Part shown: positions 34,734 to 44,235 of the stretch, piece after piece | Layout: every line of letters begins with the position of its first letter | How positions within the stretch are numbered: the stretch's first letter is position 1 | DNA from: CAVRJC01 sp963721435 | GTDB lineage: Bacteria > Actinomycetota > Acidimicrobiia > IMCC26256 > DASPTH01 | Assembly: GCA_963721435.1 (NCBI GenBank) | Contig: CAVRJC010000006.1 | Location: forward strand, 496,001-560,000 | Direction: 5' to 3' | DNA: 64,000 bases | Program-made: the position numbers and the translations under genes | Notes under the pieces: model-generated | Databases searched by the model: none | What the model was told of the DNA's origin: nothing | The model's input: the letters and a program-made list of their open reading frames with translations, nothing else

Positions 34734-36467
34734 ATGGCCGGCGGCCTCGACGTCCTCCTGCGCGGCGCCGACATCGTCGACGGCACCGGCGCGCCGCGCA
34801 CTCGCGGCGACGTCGGCATACGCGACGGGCGCATCGTGCTCGGCGACGACCTCGCCGACGCCGTCGACGACGCCACGCGCGTCATCGACGCCGACGGCCT
34901 CGTGGTCGCGCCCGGGTTCGTCGACATCCACACGCACTACGACGCGCAGGTCCTGTGGGACCCGCTGTGCACACCGTCGCCGTTCCACGGTGTCACCACC
35001 GTGATCGGCGGCAACTGCGGCTTCACCATCGCGCCGATCTCCGACAAGGACGTCGACTACCTGATGCGCATGATGGCCACGGTCGAGGGCATGTCCCTCG
35101 GCTCGCTGCAGGCCGGCCCCGCGTGGGACTGGCACACCTTCGGCGAATGGCTCGACCGGATCGACGGCAAGCTCGGTGTGAACGCCGGCTTCCTCGTCGG
35201 TCACTCGACGATGCGGCGCGTCGTGATGGGCGACGACGCCGTCGGTGGCGTGGCGAGCCCGGAGCAGATCGACGCGATGGTCGAGCTCGCGCACGAGTCG
35301 ATGCGCGCGGGTGCGCTCGGCGTGTCGTCGTCGCTGGGCGAGGCCCACACCGATGGCGACGGCAACCCGGTGCCGTCGCGAGCATCGTCGCACGAAGAGT
35401 TGCTCGCGCTCGCGAGCGCGGTGCGCGAGCATCCGGGCACCACGCTCGAATTCATCGCCGCGATGGGTGAGATCCCGTCGGAGCGCATCGAGCTCATGGC
35501 CGACATGTCGCTCGCGGCTGACCGCCCGCTCAACTGGAACATCCTCGGAAGCTTGTCACCCACCGAGGTGTACGAGCAGCAACTCACGTCGTGCGACCGC
35601 GCGACCGAGAAGGGCGCGCGCGTCGTCGCGCTCACGCTGCCCGATCTCATGCGCATGCGCGCGGGCAAGATCCTCGAGAGCATGCCCGCCTGGCGCGACG
35701 TCGTGGCACTGCCCGACGACGAGCGTCGCCGCGCGGTCGCCGACCCCGAGACCCGCCAGCGCCTGCGCGACGGCGCGGCCGAGGCCGCGAACCGTGGGCT
35801 GGCCGCGGCCACGAAGTACGACCTGCTCGAGATCGCGGACGCGCCCGCGGGCAGCGAGGCGCTCATCGGCAAGACCATCGCCGAGATCGCCGACGAGCGC
35901 GGCGCCGATTCCGTCGACGTGCTGATCGACGTGGTGCTCGCCGATCGCCTGCCCCTCACGATGCTGTTCCCGTCGGTCGTGCCGTCGCTCGGCCGCTCCG
36001 ACGAGGGGTGGAACGTTCGGGCGGGGCTGTGGCGCGACGACCGCACGGTGCTCGGCGGCTCCGACGCCGGCGCGCACATCGACCTGATGTGTCACGCCAA
36101 CTACACCACCGCGGTGCTGGGCGATTCCGTGCGCGAGCGCAAGCTGCTCACGCTCGAGGAGGCCGTCTACGAGCTCGCCGAGGTGCCGGCGCGTCTGTAC
36201 GGCCTGCGCGAGCGCGGCCGGATCGCTCAGGGTTGGCACGCCGATCTCGTGGTGTTCGATCCCGATACCGTCGGCACCGGCCCGACCGTCGCCGTGCACG
36301 ACCTTCCGGGCGGAGGCGAGCGGCTCTCCAACGAGGCCCGCGGGATCGCGCACGTGTTCGTCAACGGTCGCGAGGTGATCGCCGACGGCGTGATCACCGG
36401 CGACCTTCCCGGCACGCTGTTGCGGTCGGGCGTGGACACCGACACTGTCAGCGTGCCCGGCGCGTAA
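34734..36467 (+). CDS. N-acyl-D-amino-acid deacylase-type amidohydrolase
   Basis: 577-residue amidohydrolase-3 / D-aminoacylase family enzyme. GFVDIHTHYDAQVLWDP holds the HxH metal ligands, with GGNCGF, GHSTMRR, and the catalytic Asp in GGSDAGAHIDLM; the closing beta-sandwich (RGRIAQGWHADLVVFDP) is the composite domain. Likely hydrolyses an N-acyl or amide bond; the substrate is unknown. ATG 34734 lies within three bases of the upstream stop; GTG 34725 is an alternative. Confidence 0.88.
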   Translation: MAGGLDVLLRGADIVDGTGAPRTRGDVGIRDGRIVLGDDLADAVDDATRVIDADGLVVAPGFVDIHTHYDAQVLWDPLCTPSPFHGVTTVIGGNCGFTIAPISDKDVDYLMRMMATVEGMSLGSLQAGPAWDWHTFGEWLDRIDGKLGVNAGFLVGHSTMRRVVMGDDAVGGVASPEQIDAMVELAHESMRAGALGVSSSLGEAHTDGDGNPVPSRASSHEELLALASAVREHPGTTLEFIAAMGEIPSERIELMADMSLAADRPLNWNILGSLSPTEVYEQQLTSCDRATEKGARVVALTLPDLMRMRAGKILESMPAWRDVVALPDDERRRAVADPETRQRLRDGAAEAANRGLAAATKYDLLEIADAPAGSEALIGKTIAEIADERGADSVDVLIDVVLADRLPLTMLFPSVVPSLGRSDEGWNVRAGLWRDDRTVLGGSDAGAHIDLMCHANYTTAVLGDSVRERKLLTLEEAVYELAEVPARLYGLRERGRIAQGWHADLVVFDPDTVGTGPTVAVHDLPGGGERLSNEARGIAHVFVNGREVIADGVITGDLPGTLLRSGVDTDTVSVPGA

Positions 36468-36515
36468 CGCCGCCGCCCAACCCGGCGCAGAGCGCCACAC
36501 AGCAGAGGGAGCGAG

Positions 36516-37433
36516 ATGAGCGAGAAGCAACAAGTCGCGTTCGTGACCGGCGCGAGCCGCGGCATCGGGAAGGTGTGCGCGATCGCGCTCGCCGAGACCG
36601 GGTTCGACGTCGCCATCACGGCCCGCACAGTGCAGGAGGGCGAAGCGCGCGAGCACTCGTCGACCGTCGCCGCGTCGGACACGTCGCCGCTCCCCGGCAG
36701 CCTCACCGGGACCGCCGATCTGATCCGCGCTGCGGGACGCGACGCGCTCGTGGTGCCGGCCGACCTTAACGACCGCGCGTCGCTGGGTGCCGCGGCGGCA
36801 ACCGTGCTCGAACGGTGGGGACGCGTCGACGTGATCGTGCACAACGCGCGCTACATCGGCCCCGGGCACATGGACCGCTTCCTCGACACGCCGATCGAGC
36901 TGCTCGAGAAGCACCTCGAGGCGAACGTGATCGCGCCGCTCGTGCTCAACCAGTACCTGCTGCCGGGCATGGTGAAGCGCGGCACCGGCACGATCATCGA
37001 CATCACGTCGGCGTCGGGCTACGGCGACCCCACCAAGCCTGCGGGCGACGGCGGGTGGGGCCTCGGCTACGGCATGTCGAAGGGCGCGTTCCACCGCGTC
37101 GCCGGCGTGCTCGCGGTCGAGCTCGCCGACGCGGGCATTCGGTGCTTCAACGTGCAGCCCGGCCTGATCGCGACCGAGCGCATCGGCCAGGACATGGCCA
37201 AGTTCGGGATCGCCAACGTGGGCGCGCCGCCCGAAGTGGTCGCCAACGTCGTGGTGTGGCTCGTCACCAACCCCGAGGCCAACGCCTTCAACGGCAAGAA
37301 CGTGGAGGCGCAGTACTTCTGCCACGAGCGCGGCCTGCTGCCCGGGTGGGAAGGCCCGAAGCCGGCCCAGGGTGCGATCGTCTACGACCACTCGGGTGCC
37401 GCGTTGACCGCGCTGGAGGCGCAACTGTCGTGA
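36516..37433 (+). CDS. Short-chain dehydrogenase/reductase
   Basis: 305-residue NAD(P)-dependent oxidoreductase. TGASRGIGK is the cofactor loop; the usual NNAG is changed to HNAR; the active site has DITSASGYG (Ser) and YGMSK (Tyr, Lys). An insertion after ARTVQEGEAREHSS and a longer C-terminus distinguish it from the SDR at 1250. Good SD sequence (GAGGGAG) upstream. Probably one operon with the two amidohydrolases and the following hydrolase. Confidence 0.88.
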   Translation: MSEKQQVAFVTGASRGIGKVCAIALAETGFDVAITARTVQEGEAREHSSTVAASDTSPLPGSLTGTADLIRAAGRDALVVPADLNDRASLGAAAATVLERWGRVDVIVHNARYIGPGHMDRFLDTPIELLEKHLEANVIAPLVLNQYLLPGMVKRGTGTIIDITSASGYGDPTKPAGDGGWGLGYGMSKGAFHRVAGVLAVELADAGIRCFNVQPGLIATERIGQDMAKFGIANVGAPPEVVANVVVWLVTNPEANAFNGKNVEAQYFCHERGLLPGWEGPKPAQGAIVYDHSGAALTALEAQLS

Positions 37434-37457
37434 GCCGCTCGGCATGACGCGCCGCCC

Positions 37458-39446
37458 ATGAGCGGAAGTGAGGCAGCCGCGGAGCTGCTCCGCGACCCAT
37501 ACTTCGGTCCCGCGTACACCGACGTGGACGAGTGGCGCGACACGCCGGTGCCACATCGGTACGTGCACGGAGGGTTCAGCGGCACTGACACGCGCTTCTC
37601 CGTGTACCTGCCGCATCCGGCGCGCTACGAGGGCCGCTTCCTGCAGGTGATCGAAGGCGGCGTGGGGGGCCACGAGACCACGGCCATGGCGTCGACCGCG
37701 CCGGGTGGCCCCATCGAGTTCGCGGTCGAATGCGGGGCGTACCTCGTCGAATCGAACCAGGGGCATATCGGCCTCGACGTGTCGATCGAGCCCACGGTGA
37801 TGGGGTATCGCGCGAGCGCGGTGACCGCGCGATACGCCAAGCACCTCGCGGCGGAGATGTACGGCGAGGAGCCGCATCACGGCTACGTCTTCGGCGGGAG
37901 CGGGGGAGCGCTGCGCTCGATCGCGTGTATCGAGAACGTGCCCGGTCTCTGGGACGGCGTGGTGCCGTTCGTCGCGGGTGCGGGTCCGACGCCGGGGATG
38001 TGGCGGGTCGGGATGTCGGCACTCGCCAACGTGCAACGAGTGCTGGGCCCGAAGCTCGGCCGGGTGGTCGACGCGGTCGAGCCCGGTGGAAGCGGCGACC
38101 CGTTCGCGGGTCTCACCAGCCGCGAGCGTGACGCGCTGCTCACGCTCTACCGCGCCGGATTCCCGCGAGGAGCGGAGATCCGCATCGCGACCCACGGTCA
38201 GGCGCCGGCGATGTTCGCGTGGGACATCGCAACCTTCGCCGAGTTCGACCCCACCTACGTCGACGACTTCTGGTCGTTGCCCGGCTATCTCGGCGGCGAC
38301 GGCGAGCTCGCCGACGACGTGATCGAGGCGCGCGCCCGCGTGACCCGTGTCGTCACCCAACGCGAGCTTGCGGCTGCCGGCGGCGGCGCCGCATTTGCCT
38401 CGAGCCCGGACGCGCCGGTGGGCATCGTGATCGAAGGTGTCGATGTCGACCGGTCGCTCGGCCTCGGCATGACGTTCCTCAGCGGTGACGCCGCGGGTCG
38501 TGAGCTCTTCTGCGTGGGCCACACCGGCGACATGCTCCTCAGCACCGCGGTGAACGGCCCGGTGTTCGAGGGCGTGCGCGTGGGTGACGAGGTGCTCGTC
38601 GACAACCGCAAGTGGCTCGCCTTCTGCTTCCTGCACCGGCACCAGGCCGACCGGGAGCTCGCGGAGTCGCGCGCCTTCCGGTGCGCGGGAGAGCCGGTGT
38701 ATCCGCAGCGACCGCTCTTCCCGATGGCGAAGATGCACTCGATCACGCGCACGCAACCGCACACGGGTGTGTTCACCGGCAAGATGATCATCGTCAACCA
38801 CATGCTCGACGACTACGCGTGGCCGAATGGCGCGCTCTTCTACGCCGGCCTCGTGCGCGCGCGGCTCGCGGGCGCGACCGATGATCAGCTCCGGGTCTGG
38901 TTCGTCGACCATGCGACACACATCCCGGTGTCGATGCTCGCCCCGCCCGAGCGCGCGCGGTTGCTCGACGTGCAGGGCTGCACGCAGCAAGCGGTGCGCG
39001 ATGTCATCGCGTGGGTGGAGGACGGCGTGGCACCTCCTGCGAGCACGGCGTACTCCGTGGACGACGACTGCGGCGTGCACCTCGCCGGCGCGCCCGCCGA
39101 GCGCCGAGGCATCCAACCGGTTGTGACGGCGCGCGCCAACGGAGCAGCGCGCGCCGACGTGCAGGTCGGTGCGATCGTGCACTTCGACGCGATCGCCGAG
39201 ACGCCGCCCGGAGGTGGGACGATCACCGCGGTCGAGTGGGACTTCGAGGGCACGGGTGACTTCGCCACGCGGGACGACACGATCGACGGCACCAGCCCGG
39301 TCGAGCGTGTGAACGCGTCGCACGCGTTCACCGCGCCCGGCACGTACTTCCCTGCGGTTCGGGTGACTGCGCACCGCGACGGAGACCGCGACGCGACCAC
39401 CCGTCGGTTGCCGAACCTCGGGCGCGTGCGGGTGGTCGTGCACTGA
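37458..39446 (+). CDS. Predicted alpha/beta hydrolase with C-terminal PKD-like domain
   Basis: 662 residues; not clearly recognised. A nucleophile elbow reads FGGSGGALRS (Ser148), and a late FVDHATHIP could supply the histidine, with a plan resembling tannase/feruloyl-esterase-like hydrolases. Residues about 575-655 form a PKD-like beta domain (VEWDFEGTGDF, SHAFTAPGTYFPAVRV), normally found in secreted proteins, yet no signal peptide is present. Starts 24 bases after the SDR. The stop is only two bases from the converging dprA stop. Substrate unknown. Confidence 0.65.
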   Translation: MSGSEAAAELLRDPYFGPAYTDVDEWRDTPVPHRYVHGGFSGTDTRFSVYLPHPARYEGRFLQVIEGGVGGHETTAMASTAPGGPIEFAVECGAYLVESNQGHIGLDVSIEPTVMGYRASAVTARYAKHLAAEMYGEEPHHGYVFGGSGGALRSIACIENVPGLWDGVVPFVAGAGPTPGMWRVGMSALANVQRVLGPKLGRVVDAVEPGGSGDPFAGLTSRERDALLTLYRAGFPRGAEIRIATHGQAPAMFAWDIATFAEFDPTYVDDFWSLPGYLGGDGELADDVIEARARVTRVVTQRELAAAGGGAAFASSPDAPVGIVIEGVDVDRSLGLGMTFLSGDAAGRELFCVGHTGDMLLSTAVNGPVFEGVRVGDEVLVDNRKWLAFCFLHRHQADRELAESRAFRCAGEPVYPQRPLFPMAKMHSITRTQPHTGVFTGKMIIVNHMLDDYAWPNGALFYAGLVRARLAGATDDQLRVWFVDHATHIPVSMLAPPERARLLDVQGCTQQAVRDVIAWVEDGVAPPASTAYSVDDDCGVHLAGAPAERRGIQPVVTARANGAARADVQVGAIVHFDAIAETPPGGGTITAVEWDFEGTGDFATRDDTIDGTSPVERVNASHAFTAPGTYFPAVRVTAHRDGDRDATTRRLPNLGRVRVVVH

Positions 39447-39448
39447 GC

Positions 39449-40594
39449 TCATCCCTCGCGCGGCCACCACAGGCCCTGCGCCAGCTCGAGCCACCCCTCG
39501 CGTTCCAGCTGGCGCGCCGCGACCGCGACCGCTGACGGGCTGAGCCGGGTCCGGCTCACGAGCTGATCGAGGGTGGTGGCCTCGCCGCCGCAGGCGCGGA
39601 GTACCGCGCCGGTGTCACCGGACGACGGAGGTTGTCGGGTCGGACGGCGTGAGGCGGCAGTGAGCCCGAGCGCGACCAGCACGTCGGCGGGCTCGAGGAG
39701 TGGGTGCGCGCCGTCGGCGATCAGCGCGTTGGTGCCCGCGGCCGACGAGTTGCGACGCGATCCCGGCACCGCGAGCACCTCGCGGTTGTACTCGACCGCG
39801 CGTTCTGCGGTGATGCGCGCGCCGCCGCGCGCGGTGGCCTCGACGACGACGACCACGTCGGCCAGGCCGGCGATGATGCGGTTGCGGATCGGGAACTGCT
39901 CGCGCCGGGGCTGCACGCCGTAGCCGAGCTCGCTCACGAGGAGCCCGCCGCGGCGGACGCGGTCGAAGAGCACCCGGTGGCGTCGCGGGTACACGACGTC
40001 GAGCCCGGTCGCGACGACACCGACGACCGGGCCGCCGACGTCGAGCGCGCCCTCGTGGGCCGCGGCGTCAATGCCGATCGCCAGGCCACTGACGACCGTG
40101 ATGCCGGCGGCCCCGAGGACCGCGCCGATCTCGTGCGCGTCGGCGAGGCCGTGCGGCGTTGCCGCGCGGGTACCGACGACCGCCACGCGCGGCCGGTCGA
40201 ACACGTCGGGTGCGTCGCCTTCCGCGAGCAGCACCGGCGGCCGGTGGGGCACGTCGTCGCCGATCGGGTAGCGCTCGCGGCCGTCGACGTAGACACGGGT
40301 TGCGCGGTGTACGAGTGTGCCGGGGATGCGGTCGCCTTCGGCCACGACGCGCCACTGCTCGGCCAACGCGAGCCGCGCCGTGAGATCCTCCGGCCGTGCC
40401 CGCGCGGTGAGGAGCGTCGCAGCACGGCCACGTCGCACGGCCGCGAGCGCGCCCACCGGGCCTCCCCATCGGGAGAACGCGGCGCGCAGCCGCGCGGGAG
40501 TCATGTCGGGGAGGCACGCGAGCACGCCGGCGGCGAGCTCGAGCGCGTCGAGCCGCGACGCGGGCGGACGGCGAGCGCCTGCAGGCCCGCTCAC
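39449..40594 (-). CDS. dprA: DNA-processing protein DprA
   Basis: 381-residue protein that loads RecA on incoming single-stranded DNA during transformation. The Rossmann-like DprA domain has VAVVGTRAATPHGL, VVSGLAIGIDAAAHEGAL, RRHRVLFDRVRRGGLLVSE, FPIRNRIIAGLADVVVVVEA and GGARITAERAVEYNREVLAVPG; a winged-helix-like domain ends the protein. GTG 40594 overlaps the comM stop by four bases. The frameshift in comM makes a false fused reading frame across both genes. Confidence 0.92.
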   Translation of the reverse strand: MSGPAGARRPPASRLDALELAAGVLACLPDMTPARLRAAFSRWGGPVGALAAVRRGRAATLLTARARPEDLTARLALAEQWRVVAEGDRIPGTLVHRATRVYVDGRERYPIGDDVPHRPPVLLAEGDAPDVFDRPRVAVVGTRAATPHGLADAHEIGAVLGAAGITVVSGLAIGIDAAAHEGALDVGGPVVGVVATGLDVVYPRRHRVLFDRVRRGGLLVSELGYGVQPRREQFPIRNRIIAGLADVVVVVEATARGGARITAERAVEYNREVLAVPGSRRNSSAAGTNALIADGAHPLLEPADVLVALGLTAASRRPTRQPPSSGDTGAVLRACGGEATTLDQLVSRTRLSPSAVAVAARQLEREGWLELAQGLWWPREG

Positions 40595-42091
40595 GGCACG
40601 TCGCTCCGGAGCAGCGCCGCGGTTTCGACGTGGGCCGCGGTGACGTCGTGGGCGTCGTCGAGGTCCGCGATCGTGCGGGCGACCCGCCGGACCCGCGCCG
40701 CGCCTCGCCCGGTGAGGACGCGGGTCTCGATCAGGTCGCGCCAGGCATCGGCCGCGTCCGAGGTGAGTGGAACGAGCCGGTTGACCGCGCCGGCAGCGAC
40801 GTGCGCGTTCGCCGACCACGGCCAGTCGGCGTAGCGCGCCCGCTGGCGCCCCACCGCGCTCACGACGCGCGCGCGCGACGGTGTCGGAGCTCTCGCCGCA
40901 CTCGTCGCCTGATTCGGGCCCGGTGACACGCATGCGCAGGTCGAACCGGTCGAGGAGCGGGGCGCTCAGGCGCCGGCGGTAGCGCGCACGCTGGGCCTCC
41001 GTGCACCGGCATCCCGGGCCGCCGATCCCGCACGGGCATGGGTTCGTGCACGCGACGAGTTGGAACGCGGCCGGGAACGACAGCGACATGGACGTGCGGG
41101 AGATTCGGACCACGCGCTCCTCGATCGGTTGACGCAGCGCGTCGAGAGTGGTCGGCGCGAACTCGCCCAGCTCGTCGAGGAACAACACGCCGCGGTGGGC
41201 GAGCGTGACCTCGCCGGGATGCGGTCGCCAGCTGCCGCCGCCGACGAGCGCGGGCGTGGACGCGGTGTGGTGGGGAGCCCGGAACGGGCGCGCCCGGACG
41301 AGCCGGCCGCGCACGGGCTGACCCGCCGCCGAGTGGATGCGCGTGACCTCGAGCGCCTCGGCGTGGTCGAGGGGCGGGAGGATGGTCGAGAGCCGGCGGG
41401 CGAGCATGGTCTTGCCGGTTCCCGGTGGGCCGACGAAGAGCAGGTGGTGCCGGCCCGCGGCGGCGACCTCGAGCGCCTGCCGCGCGAACGCGAGGCCGCG
41501 TACGTCGGCGAGGTCGAGGGGCTCGTCGTCGGCCGGCTCGTGGTCGGGCTCCGGCGCGGCCGTCCACTCGGGCCAGCTCTCCTCGCCCTTCAGGCAGACC
41601 CGCAGCTCGGCGAGCGTGCGCGCCGCCCGCACGTGCACGCCGGGCACGAGCGAGGCCTCGCCGGCGTCGGCGATCGGCACGATGACCGACTCGATCCCGT
41701 CGCGCGCCAGCGCGTCGACGAGCGCGAGCGTGCCGGGTACCGGGCGCACCGAGCCGTCGAGCCCGAGCTCCCCGAGCACGGCCACGCCGTCGAGCACTCC
41801 CGCGGGCAGCTCGTCTTCCGCACCGAGCAGCCCGAGCGCGACCGCGAGCTCGAACCCGGAGCCGGTCTTGCGCACACCGCCCGGCGCAAGGTTGACGGTG
41901 ATGCGCTTCAGGGGCCACGACGCGCCGGACGACAACAGCGCTGCCCGCACGCGCTCGCGTGCCTCACGCACCGCGGTGTCGGGGAGCCCGACGACCGAGT
42001 AGGCGGGCAGACCCGTCGACACATGGACTTCGACGGTGACGGGCTGACCGTCGACGCCGACGAGCGTGGCACTGCGGACCGAGGCGAGCAC
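40591..42091 (-). CDS. comM: ComM/YifB Mg-chelatase-like AAA+ protein, frameshifted near 40860-40880
   Basis: AAA+ ATPase of the YifB/ComM family, a branch-migration helicase linked to natural transformation. N-terminal Lon-like domain (LASVRSATLVGVDGQPV, VGLPDTAVREARERVR), Walker A GPPGTGKTMLARRL, Walker B GVLFLDELGEF, and the CTNPCPCG zinc-like motif. The frame breaks in a CGCGCGCGCG tract after ESSDT; the next frame gives RVVSAVGRQRARYADWPWS and the correct stop at 40591. The span of 1501 bases implies one net extra base. GTG start. Confidence 0.9.
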
Positions 42092-42374
42092 GACCGACCT
42101 CCCTGTCTTCCCTGCCTTCCCGGCTCGGGATCAACCGGTCGAAGGCGACCAGCGGGACATCCGGGGAGGTGGAGGGGAGGTGCGCGGCGACCTCGACCGC
42201 ACATCGACTCTCGCGCGGGGGTGTGACGCTCATCGACGTGACCGCCCTGCGTCACGACCACGAGCCACAGCTCGCGCGGAGAGTGCACGGGGGCTCCGTA
42301 TCGGGGGTAACGTCGCGGCGGTGGGGGAGCGGGCCCGAACCCGGACTGCGGAAAGGCACCGGGAAAGGGCGGAC

Positions 42375-43337
42375 ATGCCGGAAGGGCAGACACACGGAGC
42401 AGCGGCGACGGCGATCGCGCCCACGCGCGACGCCTGCTGGCGCGCTGCCGGCTACGTCGCATCGCTCTCGGCGCTGAGCGAGCCCACCCGCGACGCGTAC
42501 GCGGGAGACGTCGACCAGTTCCTCGACTGGGCCGAGCGCGGCGGGTGCCCGGATCCCGCGCACATCGATCGACGAAGCCTCCGTCGCTATCTCGCGTACC
42601 TCGACACCCGTGGCTTCGCGCCCACGTCGATCGCCCGCAAGGCCGCCGCGCTCCGGTCGTACCTGCGCTACCTCCGCCGCCACGGCGTGATCGACGCCGA
42701 CCCGAGCACGTCCATGCGCACACCGAAGGGGGCGTCCCGCCTGCCGCGGGTGATCCGCTCGGAAGAGGCCGGCGACCTGCTCGACGACCTGAGCACCACC
42801 GTGCTCGACGACGACGCCGACCCGATGGTCGGCGCGGTCCTGCTGCGCGACATCGCCGTGCTCGAGGTGCTCTACGGCGCCGGCCTGCGTGTGGCGGAGT
42901 GCTGCGGACTGCGGACCGCCGACATCGACCGCCGACGCGGCCTCGTCACCGTGCTCGGCAAGGGTGCCAAAGTCCGCCGCGTGCCGCTCGGCGAGCCCGC
43001 GGTCACCGCGACCTTCGACTGGCTCGAACGGGGCCGTCCACTGCTCGCCGGTGACGACACCCCGGCCGATGTCGTGTTCCTCAATCGCCGCGGCAGGGCG
43101 CTGTCGACGCGCGACGCCCGGCGCATCCTCGAGCGGCATACGCTGCCCGACGGCCGTGCCGTCCACCCCCACGCACTGCGTCACGCGTACGCTACGCATC
43201 TTCTCGAGGGAGGGGCAGACCTCCGTGCAGTGCAAGAGCTTCTCGGCCACGCCGATCTTGCGACGACCCAGATCTACACCCACGTGACCCGCGACCGACT
43301 CCGAGCCGTCTACGACTCGACTCACCCCCGTGCCTGA
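42375..43337 (+). CDS. xerC: Tyrosine recombinase XerC
   Basis: 320-residue site-specific recombinase that resolves chromosome dimers at dif. The N-terminal SAM-like core-binding domain covers about residues 20-105; catalytic residues are visible as the Arg in GAGLRVAE, Lys in GKGAK, HALRHAYATHLLEGG (His-x-x-Arg), GHADLATTQ and the nucleophile Tyr in YTHV. ATG 42375 is chosen; the 283-base gap before it shares regulatory space with divergent comM and contains a TAACGT hexamer at 42308. It overlaps the sigma factor gene by eight bases. Confidence 0.93.
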   Translation: MPEGQTHGAAATAIAPTRDACWRAAGYVASLSALSEPTRDAYAGDVDQFLDWAERGGCPDPAHIDRRSLRRYLAYLDTRGFAPTSIARKAAALRSYLRYLRRHGVIDADPSTSMRTPKGASRLPRVIRSEEAGDLLDDLSTTVLDDDADPMVGAVLLRDIAVLEVLYGAGLRVAECCGLRTADIDRRRGLVTVLGKGAKVRRVPLGEPAVTATFDWLERGRPLLAGDDTPADVVFLNRRGRALSTRDARRILERHTLPDGRAVHPHALRHAYATHLLEGGADLRAVQELLGHADLATTQIYTHVTRDRLRAVYDSTHPRA

Positions 43338-44127
43338 CGACGCCAACTCCGCGATCACCGAGCTCTGGTCGGACTACAAGGCGAACGGCGCGCCCGACGC
43401 GCGCGAGCGCCTGATCATCCACTACGCGCCGCTCGTGAAGTTCGTCGCCGGGCGCGTCGCGGCCGGGCTTCCCCAGAGCATCGAGCAGTCCGACCTCGTG
43501 AGCTACGGCATCTTCGGCCTCATCGATGCGATCGACAAGTTCGATCCCGGCCGCGGCTTCAAGTTCGAGACGTACGCGATCTCGCGGATCAAGGGTGCGA
43601 TCATCGACGAGCTGCGCTCGATCGACTGGGTGCCGCGCTCCGTGCGCGCCAAGGCGCGCTCCATCGAGCGCGCGATCTCGAAGCTCGAGAACGAGCTGAA
43701 GCGCAGCCCCGAGGACGCCGAGGTGGCGGCCGAGCTCGACATGACCGAGGGCGAGCTGGCCGGCGTGCTCTCGCAGATCTCGTTCACGGGGCTCGTCGCG
43801 CTCGACGACCTGCTCGCCGCGAGCGGGAGCGACCGCACGACCGGCGCCACCGTCGCCGACACCATCTCCGACGGCGCGCACGATCCCGTGCAGGCGTTCG
43901 AGGTCGACGAGATGAAGCACCTCCTCGCCGACGCGATCAACCGCATGCCCGATCGCGAGCGCCTCGTGCTCACGCTCTACTACTACGAGGGCCTCACGCT
44001 CGCGGAGATCGGCGAGGTGCTCGGCGTCACCGAGAGCCGGGTCTGCCAGATCCACACCAAGGCGATCCTGCAGCTCCGCGGGCGCGTGGCCGAGCCCGAA
44101 CGCGAGACCGGCCCCGTCCGCTACTGA
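43330..44127 (+). CDS. WhiG/FliA-type RNA polymerase sigma factor
   Basis: 265-residue sigma-70 family factor with regions 2 (HYAPLVKFVAGRV, DLVSYGIFGLIDAIDKFDP), 3 (WVPRSVRAKARSIERAI) and 4 (LTLAEIGEVLGVTESRVCQIH). The region-3 and SRV-x-QIH patterns match the WhiG/FliA group, which controls motility or sporulation genes. No flagellar gene is visible here. GTG start overlaps xerC, so it is probably co-expressed with it. WhiG-type sigma genes next to xerC are found in several actinobacteria. Confidence 0.88.
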   Translation: MPDDANSAITELWSDYKANGAPDARERLIIHYAPLVKFVAGRVAAGLPQSIEQSDLVSYGIFGLIDAIDKFDPGRGFKFETYAISRIKGAIIDELRSIDWVPRSVRAKARSIERAISKLENELKRSPEDAEVAAELDMTEGELAGVLSQISFTGLVALDDLLAASGSDRTTGATVADTISDGAHDPVQAFEVDEMKHLLADAINRMPDRERLVLTLYYYEGLTLAEIGEVLGVTESRVCQIHTKAILQLRGRVAEPERETGPVRY

Positions 44128-44235
44128 AGATTTCCTCCGGTTATCCCCACCGCATCCCGCCGGCCGCGCGCTACGGTCGCCTGAGCTTCCCGTGCCCTTC
44201 CCCGTGTCGTGTCGTTCCGACCACGGGGGTGCCAG

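Noticed and set aside
35556..39494. A 1312-residue open frame on the minus strand
   Set aside because: It is arginine/histidine-rich with no domain, and runs antisense to two well-supported genes; a shadow caused by high GC.
42092..42374. A gene in the comM-xerC divergent gap
   Set aside because: Only arginine-rich shadow frames are seen; the gap more likely holds the two promoters.
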